This document shows positions 24,567 to 33,116 of a stretch of DNA of 64,000 nt, one piece after another (the stretch's first letter is position 1; every line of letters begins with the position of its first letter). The notes under the pieces were generated by a model. That model saw nothing but the letters and a program-made list of their open reading frames with translations, ran no database searches and was not told the DNA's origin. The position numbers and the translations under genes were made by a program. The DNA is from Acidovorax kalamii (GTDB lineage Bacteria > Pseudomonadota > Gammaproteobacteria > Burkholderiales > Burkholderiaceae_C): positions 744,001 through 808,000 of the forward strand of contig NZ_NOIG01000004.1 in assembly GCF_002245625.1 (NCBI RefSeq). Direction: 5' to 3'.

Positions 24567-25637
24567 ATGCAATCCCTCGCCGCATTCACTGTCCCCGCCA
24601 TTGCCGACATCTCCGACGCACCATTGACTGCCCGCCTGCAGCACCTGCTCGACAACAAGACCAAGCCGTTGGGGTCGCTGGGGCGGCTGGAGGCGTTGGC
24701 CCTGCGCATCGGCCAGGTGCTGGGCACCGAGGCCCCCGCGCTGCTGCAGCCGCAGATGCTGGTGTGCGCGGGCGACCATGGCCTGGCGGCCAAGGGGGTC
24801 TCGGCCTTCCCGAGCGATGTGACCTGGCAGATGGTGGAAAACTTTCTCGCCGGTGGCGCCGCAGTGAGCGTGCTGGCACGCCAGCATGGGCTGCAGCTCA
24901 CGGTGGTGGACTGCGGCGTGGCGCGCCCCATCGCGCAGCGCGAGACAGCCCCCGGTGCGCCGCGCCTGCTGGTGCACAAGGTGGCACCCGGCACGGCCGA
25001 TGCATCGGTGGGCCCGGCCATGACGGCGGAGCAGTGTGCCCAGGCCATCGCCAACGGCATGGAGGTGGTGCGTGGCCTGCCGGGCAATGCATTGCTGCTG
25101 GGCGAGATGGGCATTGGCAACACCTCGGTGGCATCGCTGCTGCTGGCGCGGCTGGCAGGGCTGCCGTTGGCCGAGGTGACAGGCGCTGGCACAGGCCTGG
25201 ACGCAGCAGGCATAGAGCGCAAACGCGCCGTGCTGCAACAGGCGCTGGATGCCAATGCCGATGCCACCACGCCGCTGGCCGCCCTGGCTGCGCTGGGGGG
25301 TTACGAGGTGGCGACGCTGGTGGGCGCGGTGCTGCAGGCAGCCCTGGAGCGCCGTGTGATCGTGGTGGACGGCTTCATCACCAGCGCCGCCGTGCTGGTG
25401 GCCAGCCGCCTGCAGCCCGCCGTGTTGCAGCGCTGCGTGTTTGCCCACCGCTCGGGCGAGCGGGGCCATGCCCTGATGCTGGCCCAGATGCAGGCCGAGC
25501 CGTTGCTGGACCTGGGCCTGCGGCTGGGCGAGGGCTCGGGTGCCGCGTTGGCATGGCCGCTGTTGCAGTCGGCCTGCGCGGTGCTGGCCGAAATGGCGAG
25601 CTTTGAGTCCGCCGGGGTGGCGACCCAGACGGCCTGA
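24567..25637 (+). CDS. cobT: Nicotinate-nucleotide:dimethylbenzimidazole phosphoribosyltransferase CobT
   Basis: Makes alpha-ribazole phosphate, the lower-ligand precursor of B12. The 356-residue protein shows the CobT hallmarks DNKTKPLGSLGRLEALA, CAGDHGLAAKGVSAFP, GEMGIGNTSVASLL, TGAGTGLDAAGI and, near the C-terminus, AHRSGERGHALML with catalytic Glu at about 298. ATG at 24567 follows a 50-bp gap after cobQ. It is the last gene of the operon; the cobalamin synthase and alpha-ribazole phosphatase genes often found next to it are absent here. It converges with a diguanylate cyclase gene 13 bp away. Confidence 0.95.
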   Translation: MQSLAAFTVPAIADISDAPLTARLQHLLDNKTKPLGSLGRLEALALRIGQVLGTEAPALLQPQMLVCAGDHGLAAKGVSAFPSDVTWQMVENFLAGGAAVSVLARQHGLQLTVVDCGVARPIAQRETAPGAPRLLVHKVAPGTADASVGPAMTAEQCAQAIANGMEVVRGLPGNALLLGEMGIGNTSVASLLLARLAGLPLAEVTGAGTGLDAAGIERKRAVLQQALDANADATTPLAALAALGGYEVATLVGAVLQAALERRVIVVDGFITSAAVLVASRLQPAVLQRCVFAHRSGERGHALMLAQMQAEPLLDLGLRLGEGSGAALAWPLLQSACAVLAEMASFESAGVATQTA

Positions 25638-25650
25638 CACGGCTTTGCGC

Positions 25651-26847
25651 TCAATCGCAGGCGACCGTTTGGGCGGAGCCTGCCTGCGCCGCGCGTGGTG
25701 TTTGAACGGGCTCCGAGGCCACCACGGTCCGGTTGCGCCCCTCGTGTTTGGCGCGGTACAACGCCGCGTCGGCGCGTGAGAGCATGGCGTCCAGCGTGTC
25801 GTGGGCCCCGGTCCAACTGGTCAGCCCGATGCTGACCTGGCAATCCAGCGCATGGCCGGTGGCCAGCGTGGCGTGGATGCGTTGTGCCACCGCCATGGCG
25901 GCATCGGCATCGCTGTCGGGCAGCAGCACCAGAAACTCCTCGCCCCCATAGCGCCCCAGCCGGTCGGCGCGGCGCAGCACCTGGCGCGTGCAGTCGGCAA
26001 AATGCACCAGCACCGCGTCGCCATGCTGGTGGCCTCGGGTGTCGTTGACGGCCTTGAAGTTGTCCAGGTCCACCATCATGATGGACAGGCCGTGGCCATA
26101 GCGCTGGGCGCGCTCCAGTTCCTCCTCGCAGTGCGCCAGCAGCGCGCGGCGGTTCAGCGTGTTGGTCAGTGAGTCGTGCGTGGCCAGGTGTTCCAGTTCG
26201 GTGCGCAGGCGGTCGGTGGCCATCAGCACCGCGCCGATGGAAAGCATGAGCACCATCAATACGTAGGCGCCGATGTAGAGGGTCTGGAACAAGGAAGGCT
26301 CCATCAGGTCGGAGCCACCCTTTCCAATGAGGATGGAAAACAGCCGTACGGCCAGTATCAACGTGTGCAACGCCAGCACCACCTGCACCAGCCGCACCGG
26401 AAAGCTGTGCTCGCCGTGGCGCAGCATGAAGCGCAACTGAGCCGTGTAGATGCAACCCATCAGCACCGTGAAGAAGCCCACCCGCAGTCCGTAGTTGGGA
26501 AACCAGTAGGTGAGCACCACAAACACGGTGGTGCTGCCCGCCATCACCCAGCCCCAGAAGCGCCAGTCAAACGATTGGCCCAGGAAGTGGCGTGTACCCA
26601 TGTAATAGACGAGGCTGCCCAGCACGAGCAGCTGGTTGGCAAGCACCAGGCTCAGCCAGGCCGGAATGAAGTCCCGCGCACCGAAGAGCACCGTGGACGC
26701 CAGCCAGAGCAGGGGGGCGACAGCCCAGGCCCCCACGCCCCGGATGGAGGGCGGGTAGTGGCGCCGCATGAACAGCAGAACGACGGCCATGATGGCGGAC
26801 ATGAAGCCCGCCATGGCAATCATGGAGCGTGGGTCGAGGTTCGTCAT
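25651..26847 (-). CDS. Membrane diguanylate cyclase
   Basis: A 398-residue protein with six or seven N-terminal hydrophobic helices (for example MIAMAGFMSAIMAVVLLFM and VGFFTVLMGCIYTAQ) and a C-terminal GGDEF domain with HDSLTNTLNRRAL, VDLDNFKAVND and an active RYGGEEF loop. It makes cyclic-di-GMP from two GTP in response to an unknown membrane signal. I see no clear RxxD inhibitory site directly before the GGEEF motif. The start ATG at 26847 is preferred; the frame extends further upstream but with a basic, non-membrane sequence that overlaps the promoter region of the ABC operon. Confidence 0.9.
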   Translation of the reverse strand: MTNLDPRSMIAMAGFMSAIMAVVLLFMRRHYPPSIRGVGAWAVAPLLWLASTVLFGARDFIPAWLSLVLANQLLVLGSLVYYMGTRHFLGQSFDWRFWGWVMAGSTTVFVVLTYWFPNYGLRVGFFTVLMGCIYTAQLRFMLRHGEHSFPVRLVQVVLALHTLILAVRLFSILIGKGGSDLMEPSLFQTLYIGAYVLMVLMLSIGAVLMATDRLRTELEHLATHDSLTNTLNRRALLAHCEEELERAQRYGHGLSIMMVDLDNFKAVNDTRGHQHGDAVLVHFADCTRQVLRRADRLGRYGGEEFLVLLPDSDADAAMAVAQRIHATLATGHALDCQVSIGLTSWTGAHDTLDAMLSRADAALYRAKHEGRNRTVVASEPVQTPRAAQAGSAQTVACD

Positions 26848-27052
26848 CCGTCGTGGGTGGTGGGGTGGCGCGCCTGCGTAAGCAATTGTTTCTTCTGCCC
26901 GGGCCCAGTATAGCCACGCGTTGCAGAGGCTTGGTCTATGAGCCCAGGGCCCGTCGCCAGTCGCCCGTGCACCATGAAGGCCCCGGGTGTGGGCCGGGGA
27001 TGGTGCATGGCGTGCGCCCCGCCGGGGCGGCCGCGCACGGCGTTGGTGCATT

Positions 27053-27085
27053 TTGTATGCAATGCACTAAAAATATTGTGTACAA
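27053..27085 (+). promoter_or_regulatory. Twin TTGTATACAA-like operators before the ABC operon
   Basis: TTGTATGCAA (27053-27062) and TTGTGTACAA (27076-27085) each differ by one base from the palindrome TTGTATACAA, typical of GntR/FCD-family sites. Their centres are 23 bp apart, about two helical turns, on either side of an AT-rich CTAAAAATAT stretch that could be the -10. The likely ligand is the GntR/FCD regulator at 31530. Confidence 0.6.
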
Positions 27086-27117
27086 AGTTGGCATGGGCTT
27101 TGCGTACACCCTGGCCC

Positions 27118-28188
27118 ATGCACGCCACCACTTCTGCGCAGGCTCCTGCCGCCATCGAAATTGTTGCGCTCACCAAGCGCTATGCCAGCGGCAAACCCGC
27201 CGTGGATGCCATCAACCTGCGCATTGCCAGCGGCAGCTACTGCTGTCTGCTGGGCCCGTCGGGCTGTGGCAAGAGCACCACCTTGCGCATGATTGCGGGG
27301 CACGAGTCGGCGAGCAGCGGCGACATCCTGCTGGAAAACCGCAACATCACCGACCTGCCCGCCGCCGCGCGCGGCACGGCCATGATGTTCCAGAGCTTCG
27401 CGCTGTTTCCGCACCTCTCGGCACTGGACAACGTGGCCTTCAGCCTGAAGATGAAAGGTGTGCCCAAGGCCGAGCGCCAGGCCAAGGCACGCGATCTGCT
27501 GGAACGCGTGGCCCTGGGCCACCTGGCCGAGCGCAAGCCGGCCGAACTCTCAGGCGGGCAGCAGCAGCGCGTGGCGCTGGCGCGTGCGCTGATCACGCAG
27601 CCGCGCGTGCTGCTGCTCGATGAGCCGCTCTCCGCCCTCGACCCTTTCCTGCGCATCCAGATGCGCGCCGAGCTGCGGCGCTGGCAGAAGGAATTGGGCC
27701 TGACCTTTATCCATGTGACCCACAGCCAGGAAGAAGCCATGGCCCTGGCCGACACCATGGTGGTGATGAACCATGGCGTGATCGAGCAGGTGGGCAGCCC
27801 GCACGAGGTCTACAACCGGCCCGCCAGCGAATTCGTGGCGCGCTTCATGGGGGGGCACAACGTGATCGACACGCCCGAAGGCAAGGTGGGTGTGCGCACC
27901 GACCATCTGCAGGTTGCCCTCTTCAACGCAGAACTGCCCTGGGGCACCCAGCGTATGCAGGCCGTGGTCACCGATGTGGAGTACCAGGGCACTTATGTGC
28001 TGATCGGCCTGCAGAAGCAGGGCGTGGCCCTGTCGGCCAACGCCACGGCGGCCTATTCGGTGATGGTGCCTGAAGCCGCGTTTGCTGCGCAGCCCTACCA
28101 GGTGGGGCAGAGCGTGCAACTGCACTGGACGCCCGACCAGGCGCACCCACTGTCCGTGCCTGCTCCTGCAATGGCCGCAGCCGCCTGA
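27118..28188 (+). CDS. ABC transporter ATP-binding protein (PotA-type)
   Basis: A 356-residue importer ATPase with Walker A GPSGCGKST, Q-loop MMFQSFALFPHLSALDNVAF, signature LSGGQQQRVALARAL, Walker B VLLLDEPLSALDP and a C-terminal TOBE/OB domain, like PotA of polyamine importers. It drives the two permeases encoded at 29716 and 30629. The start ATG at 27118 follows the twin operators and is preferred to longer in-frame options. The substrate of the system is unknown; the neighbouring racemase-like gene suggests a nitrogen-containing compound. Confidence 0.92.
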   Translation: MHATTSAQAPAAIEIVALTKRYASGKPAVDAINLRIASGSYCCLLGPSGCGKSTTLRMIAGHESASSGDILLENRNITDLPAAARGTAMMFQSFALFPHLSALDNVAFSLKMKGVPKAERQAKARDLLERVALGHLAERKPAELSGGQQQRVALARALITQPRVLLLDEPLSALDPFLRIQMRAELRRWQKELGLTFIHVTHSQEEAMALADTMVVMNHGVIEQVGSPHEVYNRPASEFVARFMGGHNVIDTPEGKVGVRTDHLQVALFNAELPWGTQRMQAVVTDVEYQGTYVLIGLQKQGVALSANATAAYSVMVPEAAFAAQPYQVGQSVQLHWTPDQAHPLSVPAPAMAAAA

Positions 28189-28245
28189 TCTGCCGCCGCC
28201 CCTCATTTTTCACCTGTCCCCTTCCGCAACCCAAGGAGTTTTCCC

Positions 28246-29538
28246 ATGTCCGATGCTTCCCGTGCTGATTCCCCTGCTGTTGTCTCCGAAGCCACTGGTG
28301 TGGCGCGCCGCTCGCTGCTCAAGGGCACGGCGGGCATCCTGGCCGCCGGCATGTTCCCGGCCGTGCATTCGCAGGAAAAGATCGTGCTGCGCTACCTGGG
28401 CACGGCGGTGAACCAGGACAAGGCCATTGCCGAGAAATTCAAGGCCGACACCGGCATCGAGATCCAGTACGTGGCCGTGACCACGGACGACGTGACCAAG
28501 CGCGCCGTCACCGCGCCCAACAGCTTTGACCTGATCGACACCGAATACTTTTCGCTCAAGAAGATCGTGCCCACGGGCAACCTGAAGGGCATCGACACCA
28601 AGAAGATCAAGAACGCCGACAAGATCACCACGCTGTTCACTACCGGCATGGTGGCGGGCAAGGCCGTGGGCGACCAGGGCACGGCCCCCAAGAAGGTGAT
28701 CTATCTGGAAGGCGAAAAGTCCAAGAAATTCGCGGCCGCACCCACGCAGTTCATGAGCCTGATCCCCACCGTGTACAACGCCGACACGCTGGGCATCCGC
28801 CCCGACCTGATCAAGCGCCCCATCAACTCTTGGGCCGAGCTGCTCAACCCCGAGTTCAAGGGCAAGACCGCGATCCTGAACATTCCTTCGATCGGCATCA
28901 TGGACGCTGCCATGGTGGTCGAGGCCATGGGCATCTACAAGTACCCCGACAAGGGCAACATGACCAAGAAGGAGATTGATCTCACGATCAAGACCCTGAT
29001 CGAGGCCAAGAAGCAGGGCCAGTTCCGCGCGCTGTGGAAGGATTTCAATGAGTCGGTGAACCTGATGGCCTCGGGCGAGGTGGTGATCCAGTCGATGTGG
29101 AGCCCTGCCGTCACGGCCGTGCGCACCAAGGGCATCGCCTGCAACTTCCAGCCCCTGAAAGAAGGCTATCGTGCCTGGGCCGCCGGCTTTGGCCTGCCCG
29201 CCACGCTGAGCGGCCGCAAGCTCGATGGCGCGTACGAGTTCATCAACTGGTTCTTGGATGGCTGGGCCGGTGCATACCTGAACCGCCAGGGCTACTACAG
29301 CGCCGTGCTGGAGACCGCCAAGTCCAAGATGGAAGCCTACGAGTGGGCCTACTGGATGGAAGGCAAGCCCGCTACGCAGGACATCAAGAGCCCTAACGGC
29401 GACGTGCTGGCCAAGGCTGGCGCCGTGCGCGACGGCGGCAGCTACGAGTCGCGCATGGGCGGCATTGCCTGCTGGAACGCGTTGATGGACGAGAACAACT
29501 ACATGGTGCAGAAGTGGAATGAATTCGTCGCGGCGTAG
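28246..29538 (+). CDS. ABC transporter substrate-binding protein (PotD-type)
   Basis: A 430-residue periplasmic binding protein of the spermidine/putrescine (COG0687) type. The N-terminus has ARRSLLKGTAGILAAGMF, a twin-arginine-like signal, about 20 residues in. The mature part contains ADKITTLF, NSWAELLNPEFKGKTAILN and an aromatic-rich C-terminal lobe. It hands its ligand to the permeases that follow. ATG at 28246 has a GGAG site about 8 bp upstream. A three-hairpin intergenic element separates it from the first permease gene. Confidence 0.9.
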   Translation: MSDASRADSPAVVSEATGVARRSLLKGTAGILAAGMFPAVHSQEKIVLRYLGTAVNQDKAIAEKFKADTGIEIQYVAVTTDDVTKRAVTAPNSFDLIDTEYFSLKKIVPTGNLKGIDTKKIKNADKITTLFTTGMVAGKAVGDQGTAPKKVIYLEGEKSKKFAAAPTQFMSLIPTVYNADTLGIRPDLIKRPINSWAELLNPEFKGKTAILNIPSIGIMDAAMVVEAMGIYKYPDKGNMTKKEIDLTIKTLIEAKKQGQFRALWKDFNESVNLMASGEVVIQSMWSPAVTAVRTKGIACNFQPLKEGYRAWAAGFGLPATLSGRKLDGAYEFINWFLDGWAGAYLNRQGYYSAVLETAKSKMEAYEWAYWMEGKPATQDIKSPNGDVLAKAGAVRDGGSYESRMGGIACWNALMDENNYMVQKWNEFVAA

Positions 29539-29544
29539 AAGAGG

Positions 29545-29667
29545 TGCCACCCCCTGAGGCGCTGCGCGCCTTCCCCCTCTCTCATATTGCTTCGCATCTG
29601 GGAGGGGGACGCCCCCGGTGCGGCGGGGCGGCCCTTGCACGGGGGCACTGGTATCGGGCCGCGCCAG
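29545..29667. repeat. Compound GC-rich three-hairpin intergenic element
   Basis: Three hairpins occur in a row: GGCGCTGCGCGCC, then CCCCCTC paired with GAGGGGG around a CTTCGC-containing loop, then GCCCCCGGTGC paired with GCACGGGGGC. The stop-start sequence around it resembles a REP-like element I recall as common between comamonad genes. It sits inside the ABC operon, between the binding-protein and permease genes, where it could stabilise the upstream mRNA or attenuate the downstream part. Confidence 0.6.
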
Positions 29668-29715
29668 TTTTGACGACTGTCGCCCGATGCGATGGATAAC
29701 TGATTTGCAAACACC

Positions 29716-30627
29716 ATGAGCACCACCACACCGTCCTTACCCGCTGCTGCCGTCCCCGGCCGCAGCATTGCCGCCTGGTGGCAGGCTGCGCCGTTCACAC
29801 TGGTGTTCGCGCTGTTTTTCCTGATTCCGCTGGCGCTGATCGTGATAGTCAGCTTCTGGGACTTCAATGAGTACGAGCTGTTGCCCGGCTTCACGTTCAA
29901 GAACTACGTGTCAATCTTTGCGGGCTGTGGCGATGCGTCGGAGGGGCTGTGCGTCACGCTCAAGACGTATTACTCCACGCTCAAGTTCAGTTTTCTGGTG
30001 TGGCTGATCACGCTGGTGATCGGCTTCACCGTGGCCTATTTTTTGGCCTTCCATGTGCGCTCTTCGGGCATGCAGACCCTGTTGTTCGTGCTGTGCACCA
30101 TCCCGTTCTGGACGTCGAACGTGATCCGCATGATCTCGTGGGTGCCGCTGCTGGGGCGCAATGGGCTGGTCAACCAGACGCTGATGGGCATGAACCTCAT
30201 CGAGACACCTATTGAGTGGCTGTTGTTCTCCGATTTCTCGGTGGTGCTGGCCTTTGTGCACCTCTACACCATGTTCATGATCGTGCCGATCTTCAACAGC
30301 ATGATGCGCATCGACCGCAGCCTCATCGAGGCAGCGAGCGACAGCGGCGCGAATGGCTGGCAGACGCTGTGGAATGTGATCGTTCCGCTGTCGCGCACCG
30401 GCATCATCATTGGCTCGATCTTTGTCATCACCATCGTGATGGGCGACTTCGTGACGATTGGTGTGATGGGCGGGCAGCAGATTGCGTCCGTCGGCAAGAT
30501 CATCCAGGTGCAGACCTCGTATCTGCAGTTCCCGCTGGCGGCGGCCAATGCCGTGATTCTGCTGGCCGTGGTGCTCATGATCATCTGGGGCCTCACCCGC
30601 CTCGTCGATATCCGCAAGGAGCTGTGA
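29716..30627 (+). CDS. ABC transporter permease 1 (PotB-type)
   Basis: A 303-residue inner-membrane permease with six hydrophobic segments and the EAA-loop motif near EAASDSGANGWQTLWNVIVPLS. The first helix (FTLVFALFFLIPLALIVIVSF) follows a short Pro/Ala-rich N-terminus. It pairs with the next permease to form the channel of the importer. It lies 177 bp after the binding-protein gene and is separated by 1 bp from the next gene. Confidence 0.92.
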   Translation: MSTTTPSLPAAAVPGRSIAAWWQAAPFTLVFALFFLIPLALIVIVSFWDFNEYELLPGFTFKNYVSIFAGCGDASEGLCVTLKTYYSTLKFSFLVWLITLVIGFTVAYFLAFHVRSSGMQTLLFVLCTIPFWTSNVIRMISWVPLLGRNGLVNQTLMGMNLIETPIEWLLFSDFSVVLAFVHLYTMFMIVPIFNSMMRIDRSLIEAASDSGANGWQTLWNVIVPLSRTGIIIGSIFVITIVMGDFVTIGVMGGQQIASVGKIIQVQTSYLQFPLAAANAVILLAVVLMIIWGLTRLVDIRKEL

Positions 30628-30628
30628 G

Positions 30629-31516
30629 ATGAAAGTGCGCGATTCCCGCCCCGCCAGCTTCTGGCCCCTGGCCGTCGTCTTTGCACTTTTCGTGCTGTTC
30701 ATGTACGGACCGATGTTCGTCATCTTCATTCTGAGCTTTCAGGGGCCTGAAGGCGGGCTCACCTTTCCGATGCGCGGCGTGTCGCTGCACTGGTTCACCA
30801 AGCTGGCCGAGGGCCTGGGCGTGGTGGACATCGGTGCGGCGCTGTGGCGCTCGCTGGGCCTGGGTGTGGCGGTGATGCTGTGCACCGTGGTGTTGTCGGT
30901 GCTGGCCGGGCTGGCGTTTCGCAAGCGGCTGGCGGGTGGCAACACGCTGTTCTTCATCGTCGTGGCCAGCCTCATCATGCCGTCCATCATCGTGTCGCTG
31001 GGCATCGGGCTGGAGTTCCGGCTCATCGACAACGGCATCAAGGCGGCGCTGGAATGGCTGGGCATGGAGAGTGCGCTGGAGGGCTATGGCACCTCGCTCG
31101 GCCTGTTCACCTCGGCCCTGGGCGCCCACCTGACCTGGACGCTGCCGTTTGGCCTGCTCATCATGTTTGCGGTGTTCAACCGCTTCAACCCTGCATACGA
31201 AGAAGCCGCACGCGACCTGGGCGCTACGCCATGGCAGGGCTTTGCGCATGTGGTGCTGCCGCTGATCGCTCCCTCGGTCGTGGGCATTGGCATGTTCGGC
31301 TTCACGCTGAGCTGGGACGAGATCGCACGCACCTCGCAGGCGATTGGCGACGTGAACACGCTGCCGCTGGAGCTGCAGGGCCTGACCAGCACGGTGACCA
31401 CTCCGTCCATCTACGCGCTGGGCACCGTCACCACCGTGGTGTCGTTTGCGGTGATGGGCGTCACGCTGCTGCTGGTTTGGGCACTGGGCCGCAGGCGCAA
31501 GGGCCGTTCGGGGTAA
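30629..31516 (+). CDS. ABC transporter permease 2 (PotC-type)
   Basis: A 295-residue permease with six transmembrane segments and an EAA loop (EEAARDLGATPWQGFAHVVLPLI). It is the second channel subunit of the polyamine-type importer. The start is ATG at 30629, two bases after the previous stop. The GntR regulator gene follows after 13 bp, so regulator and transporter are probably co-transcribed and self-regulated. Confidence 0.92.
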   Translation: MKVRDSRPASFWPLAVVFALFVLFMYGPMFVIFILSFQGPEGGLTFPMRGVSLHWFTKLAEGLGVVDIGAALWRSLGLGVAVMLCTVVLSVLAGLAFRKRLAGGNTLFFIVVASLIMPSIIVSLGIGLEFRLIDNGIKAALEWLGMESALEGYGTSLGLFTSALGAHLTWTLPFGLLIMFAVFNRFNPAYEEAARDLGATPWQGFAHVVLPLIAPSVVGIGMFGFTLSWDEIARTSQAIGDVNTLPLELQGLTSTVTTPSIYALGTVTTVVSFAVMGVTLLLVWALGRRRKGRSG

Positions 31517-31529
31517 AAACGGCACCCTT

Positions 31530-32294
31530 ATGACGACCACCCTCCCCAAGCCCCGGCGCACGCGCGCTGCGGTCACCGAACCGCCCGTGCAGCCCGACAC
31601 GACCGGCCAGCTCAGCGACAACGACATGTACGACCGCATGGTGTCGGCCATCCTCGACCACCGCCTGCCGCCCGGCACCAAGCTGGTGGAGGACAAGCTG
31701 GCAGCGGCTTTCGGTGTCTCGCGCACGCGGGTGCGGCCTGTTCTGGTGCGGCTCGCCAATGAACAGGTGGTCACGCTCACGCCCAACCGGGGCGCCTCCA
31801 TTGCCCAGCCCACGCCGCAAGAGGCGCTGGAAGTGTTCGAGGCCCGCCGCCTGCTGGAGCCGCGCCTGGTGGAGCTGTTCATCGCCAACGCCACCGACGC
31901 TGACATCGCCGCGCTGCGCACCTGCATCGACGACGAAGAGGCCGCCCGCGCCAGCGGCGACATGCGCCGCGCCATCCGCCTCTCGGGCGACTTTCACCTG
32001 CACATCGCGCAGGCGGCCGGGCACCAGACGCTAGGGCGCATCCTGCGCGAGCTGGTCTCGCGCACCTCGCTCATCCTGATGACCTACAGCCCCAGCCACG
32101 CCCAAACCCGCGAAGAGGCCACGGCCTGCGGCTGCCGCGAACACCGGGCGCTGATCGATGCCATTCGTCTGCGTGACGCGCGCGAGGCGCCCCGGCTGAT
32201 GCTGGCCCACCTGGCGCGGATCGAGTCGCAGCTGGAGTTCACGCCGCCTGCGGCAGAGGCGCCCGATCTGGCGAGGTTGCTGGGTGGTGTCTGA
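31530..32294 (+). CDS. GntR/FCD-family transcription regulator
   Basis: A 254-residue regulator with an N-terminal winged helix (MVSAILDHRLPPGTKLVEDK, FGVSRTRVRPVLVRLANEQ) and a C-terminal all-helical FCD effector domain (EVFEARRLLEPRLVELF, DFHLHIAQAAGHQTL, CREHRALIDAI). The FCD histidines and Asp that hold a metal are present. It probably represses the ABC operon through the twin operators at 27053-27085 and is released by the transported compound or a metabolite. Confidence 0.9.
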   Translation: MTTTLPKPRRTRAAVTEPPVQPDTTGQLSDNDMYDRMVSAILDHRLPPGTKLVEDKLAAAFGVSRTRVRPVLVRLANEQVVTLTPNRGASIAQPTPQEALEVFEARRLLEPRLVELFIANATDADIAALRTCIDDEEAARASGDMRRAIRLSGDFHLHIAQAAGHQTLGRILRELVSRTSLILMTYSPSHAQTREEATACGCREHRALIDAIRLRDAREAPRLMLAHLARIESQLEFTPPAAEAPDLARLLGGV

Positions 32295-32316
32295 CGGTTT
32301 TTCCACACGCTTGCCC

Positions 32317-33063
32317 ATGCGCCAACTGCTCGTCATCAACCCCAACATGTCGACCCATGTCAGTGCCTTGCTGCAGCGGCATGTGCAGGGGGCTGCGGGC
32401 TCGCATGTGGCGGTGCGCACTGCCACGGCCCGCTTTGGCGCACCGTACATCGCGTGCGAGGCGAGCTACGCCGTGGCGGCCCACGCCGCGCTCGATGTGT
32501 GGGCGCATGAGATCGCACAGCCGCAGCCCGCACCCGACGCGGTGCTGATCGGCTGCTTTGGCGATCCCGGCCTGATGGCGCTGCGCGAGAGCAGCCCCGT
32601 GCCCGTCACCGGCCTGGCCGAAGCGTCATTCATCGAGGCCGCGCGCCACGGCCGTTTTGCCATCGTGACGGGCGGCGAGCGCTGGGGCCCCATGCTGCAG
32701 CGCCTGGCACAGGCGCTGGGCCACGCCCACGCTCTGGCGGGCATCCACACCGTCGCCCCCACCGGCGCGCAACTGGCGGCGGACCCCGAAGCAGCCCGTG
32801 CCTTGCTGGCCCAGGCATGCCGAGATGTGGTGCGCCAGATGGGCGTGCAGGCCGTCATCCTGGGCGGGGCAGGGCTGGCCGGCATGGCCGCTGCGGTGCA
32901 GCCCCAGGTGTCGGTGCCCGTGATCGACAGCGTGGTGGCGGGTGCCACCTGGGCGCTGCGCGCACATCCCGTGCCGCCGGAGCGCAAGGTGGCGGGGTTT
33001 GATGTGGCGTGGGTGGGGGTGTCGCAGGAGATGGCGGCTTTGGGGCTGGCAGGGGTGGTTTGA
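32317..33063 (+). CDS. Asp/Glu/hydantoin racemase-family protein lacking one catalytic cysteine
   Basis: A 248-residue protein with the family opening LLVINPNMSTHV, the first active-site block GCFGDPG with Cys80, and VTGLAEASF. At the second active-site block, usually LGCAGM, the sequence is ILGGAGLAG with Gly at about 184 in place of the second cysteine. Two-base racemases need both cysteines, so this protein may be a one-sided isomerase, lyase or binding protein, or may simply be changed in activity. It sits 22 bp after the regulator gene in the ABC operon, suggesting a role on the imported substrate. ATG at 32317 is favoured over a GTG at 32284. Confidence 0.83.
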   Translation: MRQLLVINPNMSTHVSALLQRHVQGAAGSHVAVRTATARFGAPYIACEASYAVAAHAALDVWAHEIAQPQPAPDAVLIGCFGDPGLMALRESSPVPVTGLAEASFIEAARHGRFAIVTGGERWGPMLQRLAQALGHAHALAGIHTVAPTGAQLAADPEAARALLAQACRDVVRQMGVQAVILGGAGLAGMAAAVQPQVSVPVIDSVVAGATWALRAHPVPPERKVAGFDVAWVGVSQEMAALGLAGVV

Positions 33064-33086
33064 CTGTACCCAGGGGGAAGTTTAGT

Positions 33087-33100
33087 ATTACGTTTGTAAT
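33087..33100 (+). promoter_or_regulatory. Palindromic operator of the toxin-antitoxin pair
   Basis: ATTAC, GTTT, GTAAT form a perfect 5-bp inverted repeat about 17 bp before the antitoxin start, in an AT-rich patch of otherwise GC-rich DNA. Antitoxins of this kind usually bind such palindromes to repress their own operon. Confidence 0.5.
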
Positions 33101-33116
33101 TACTTGGATGTATGCC

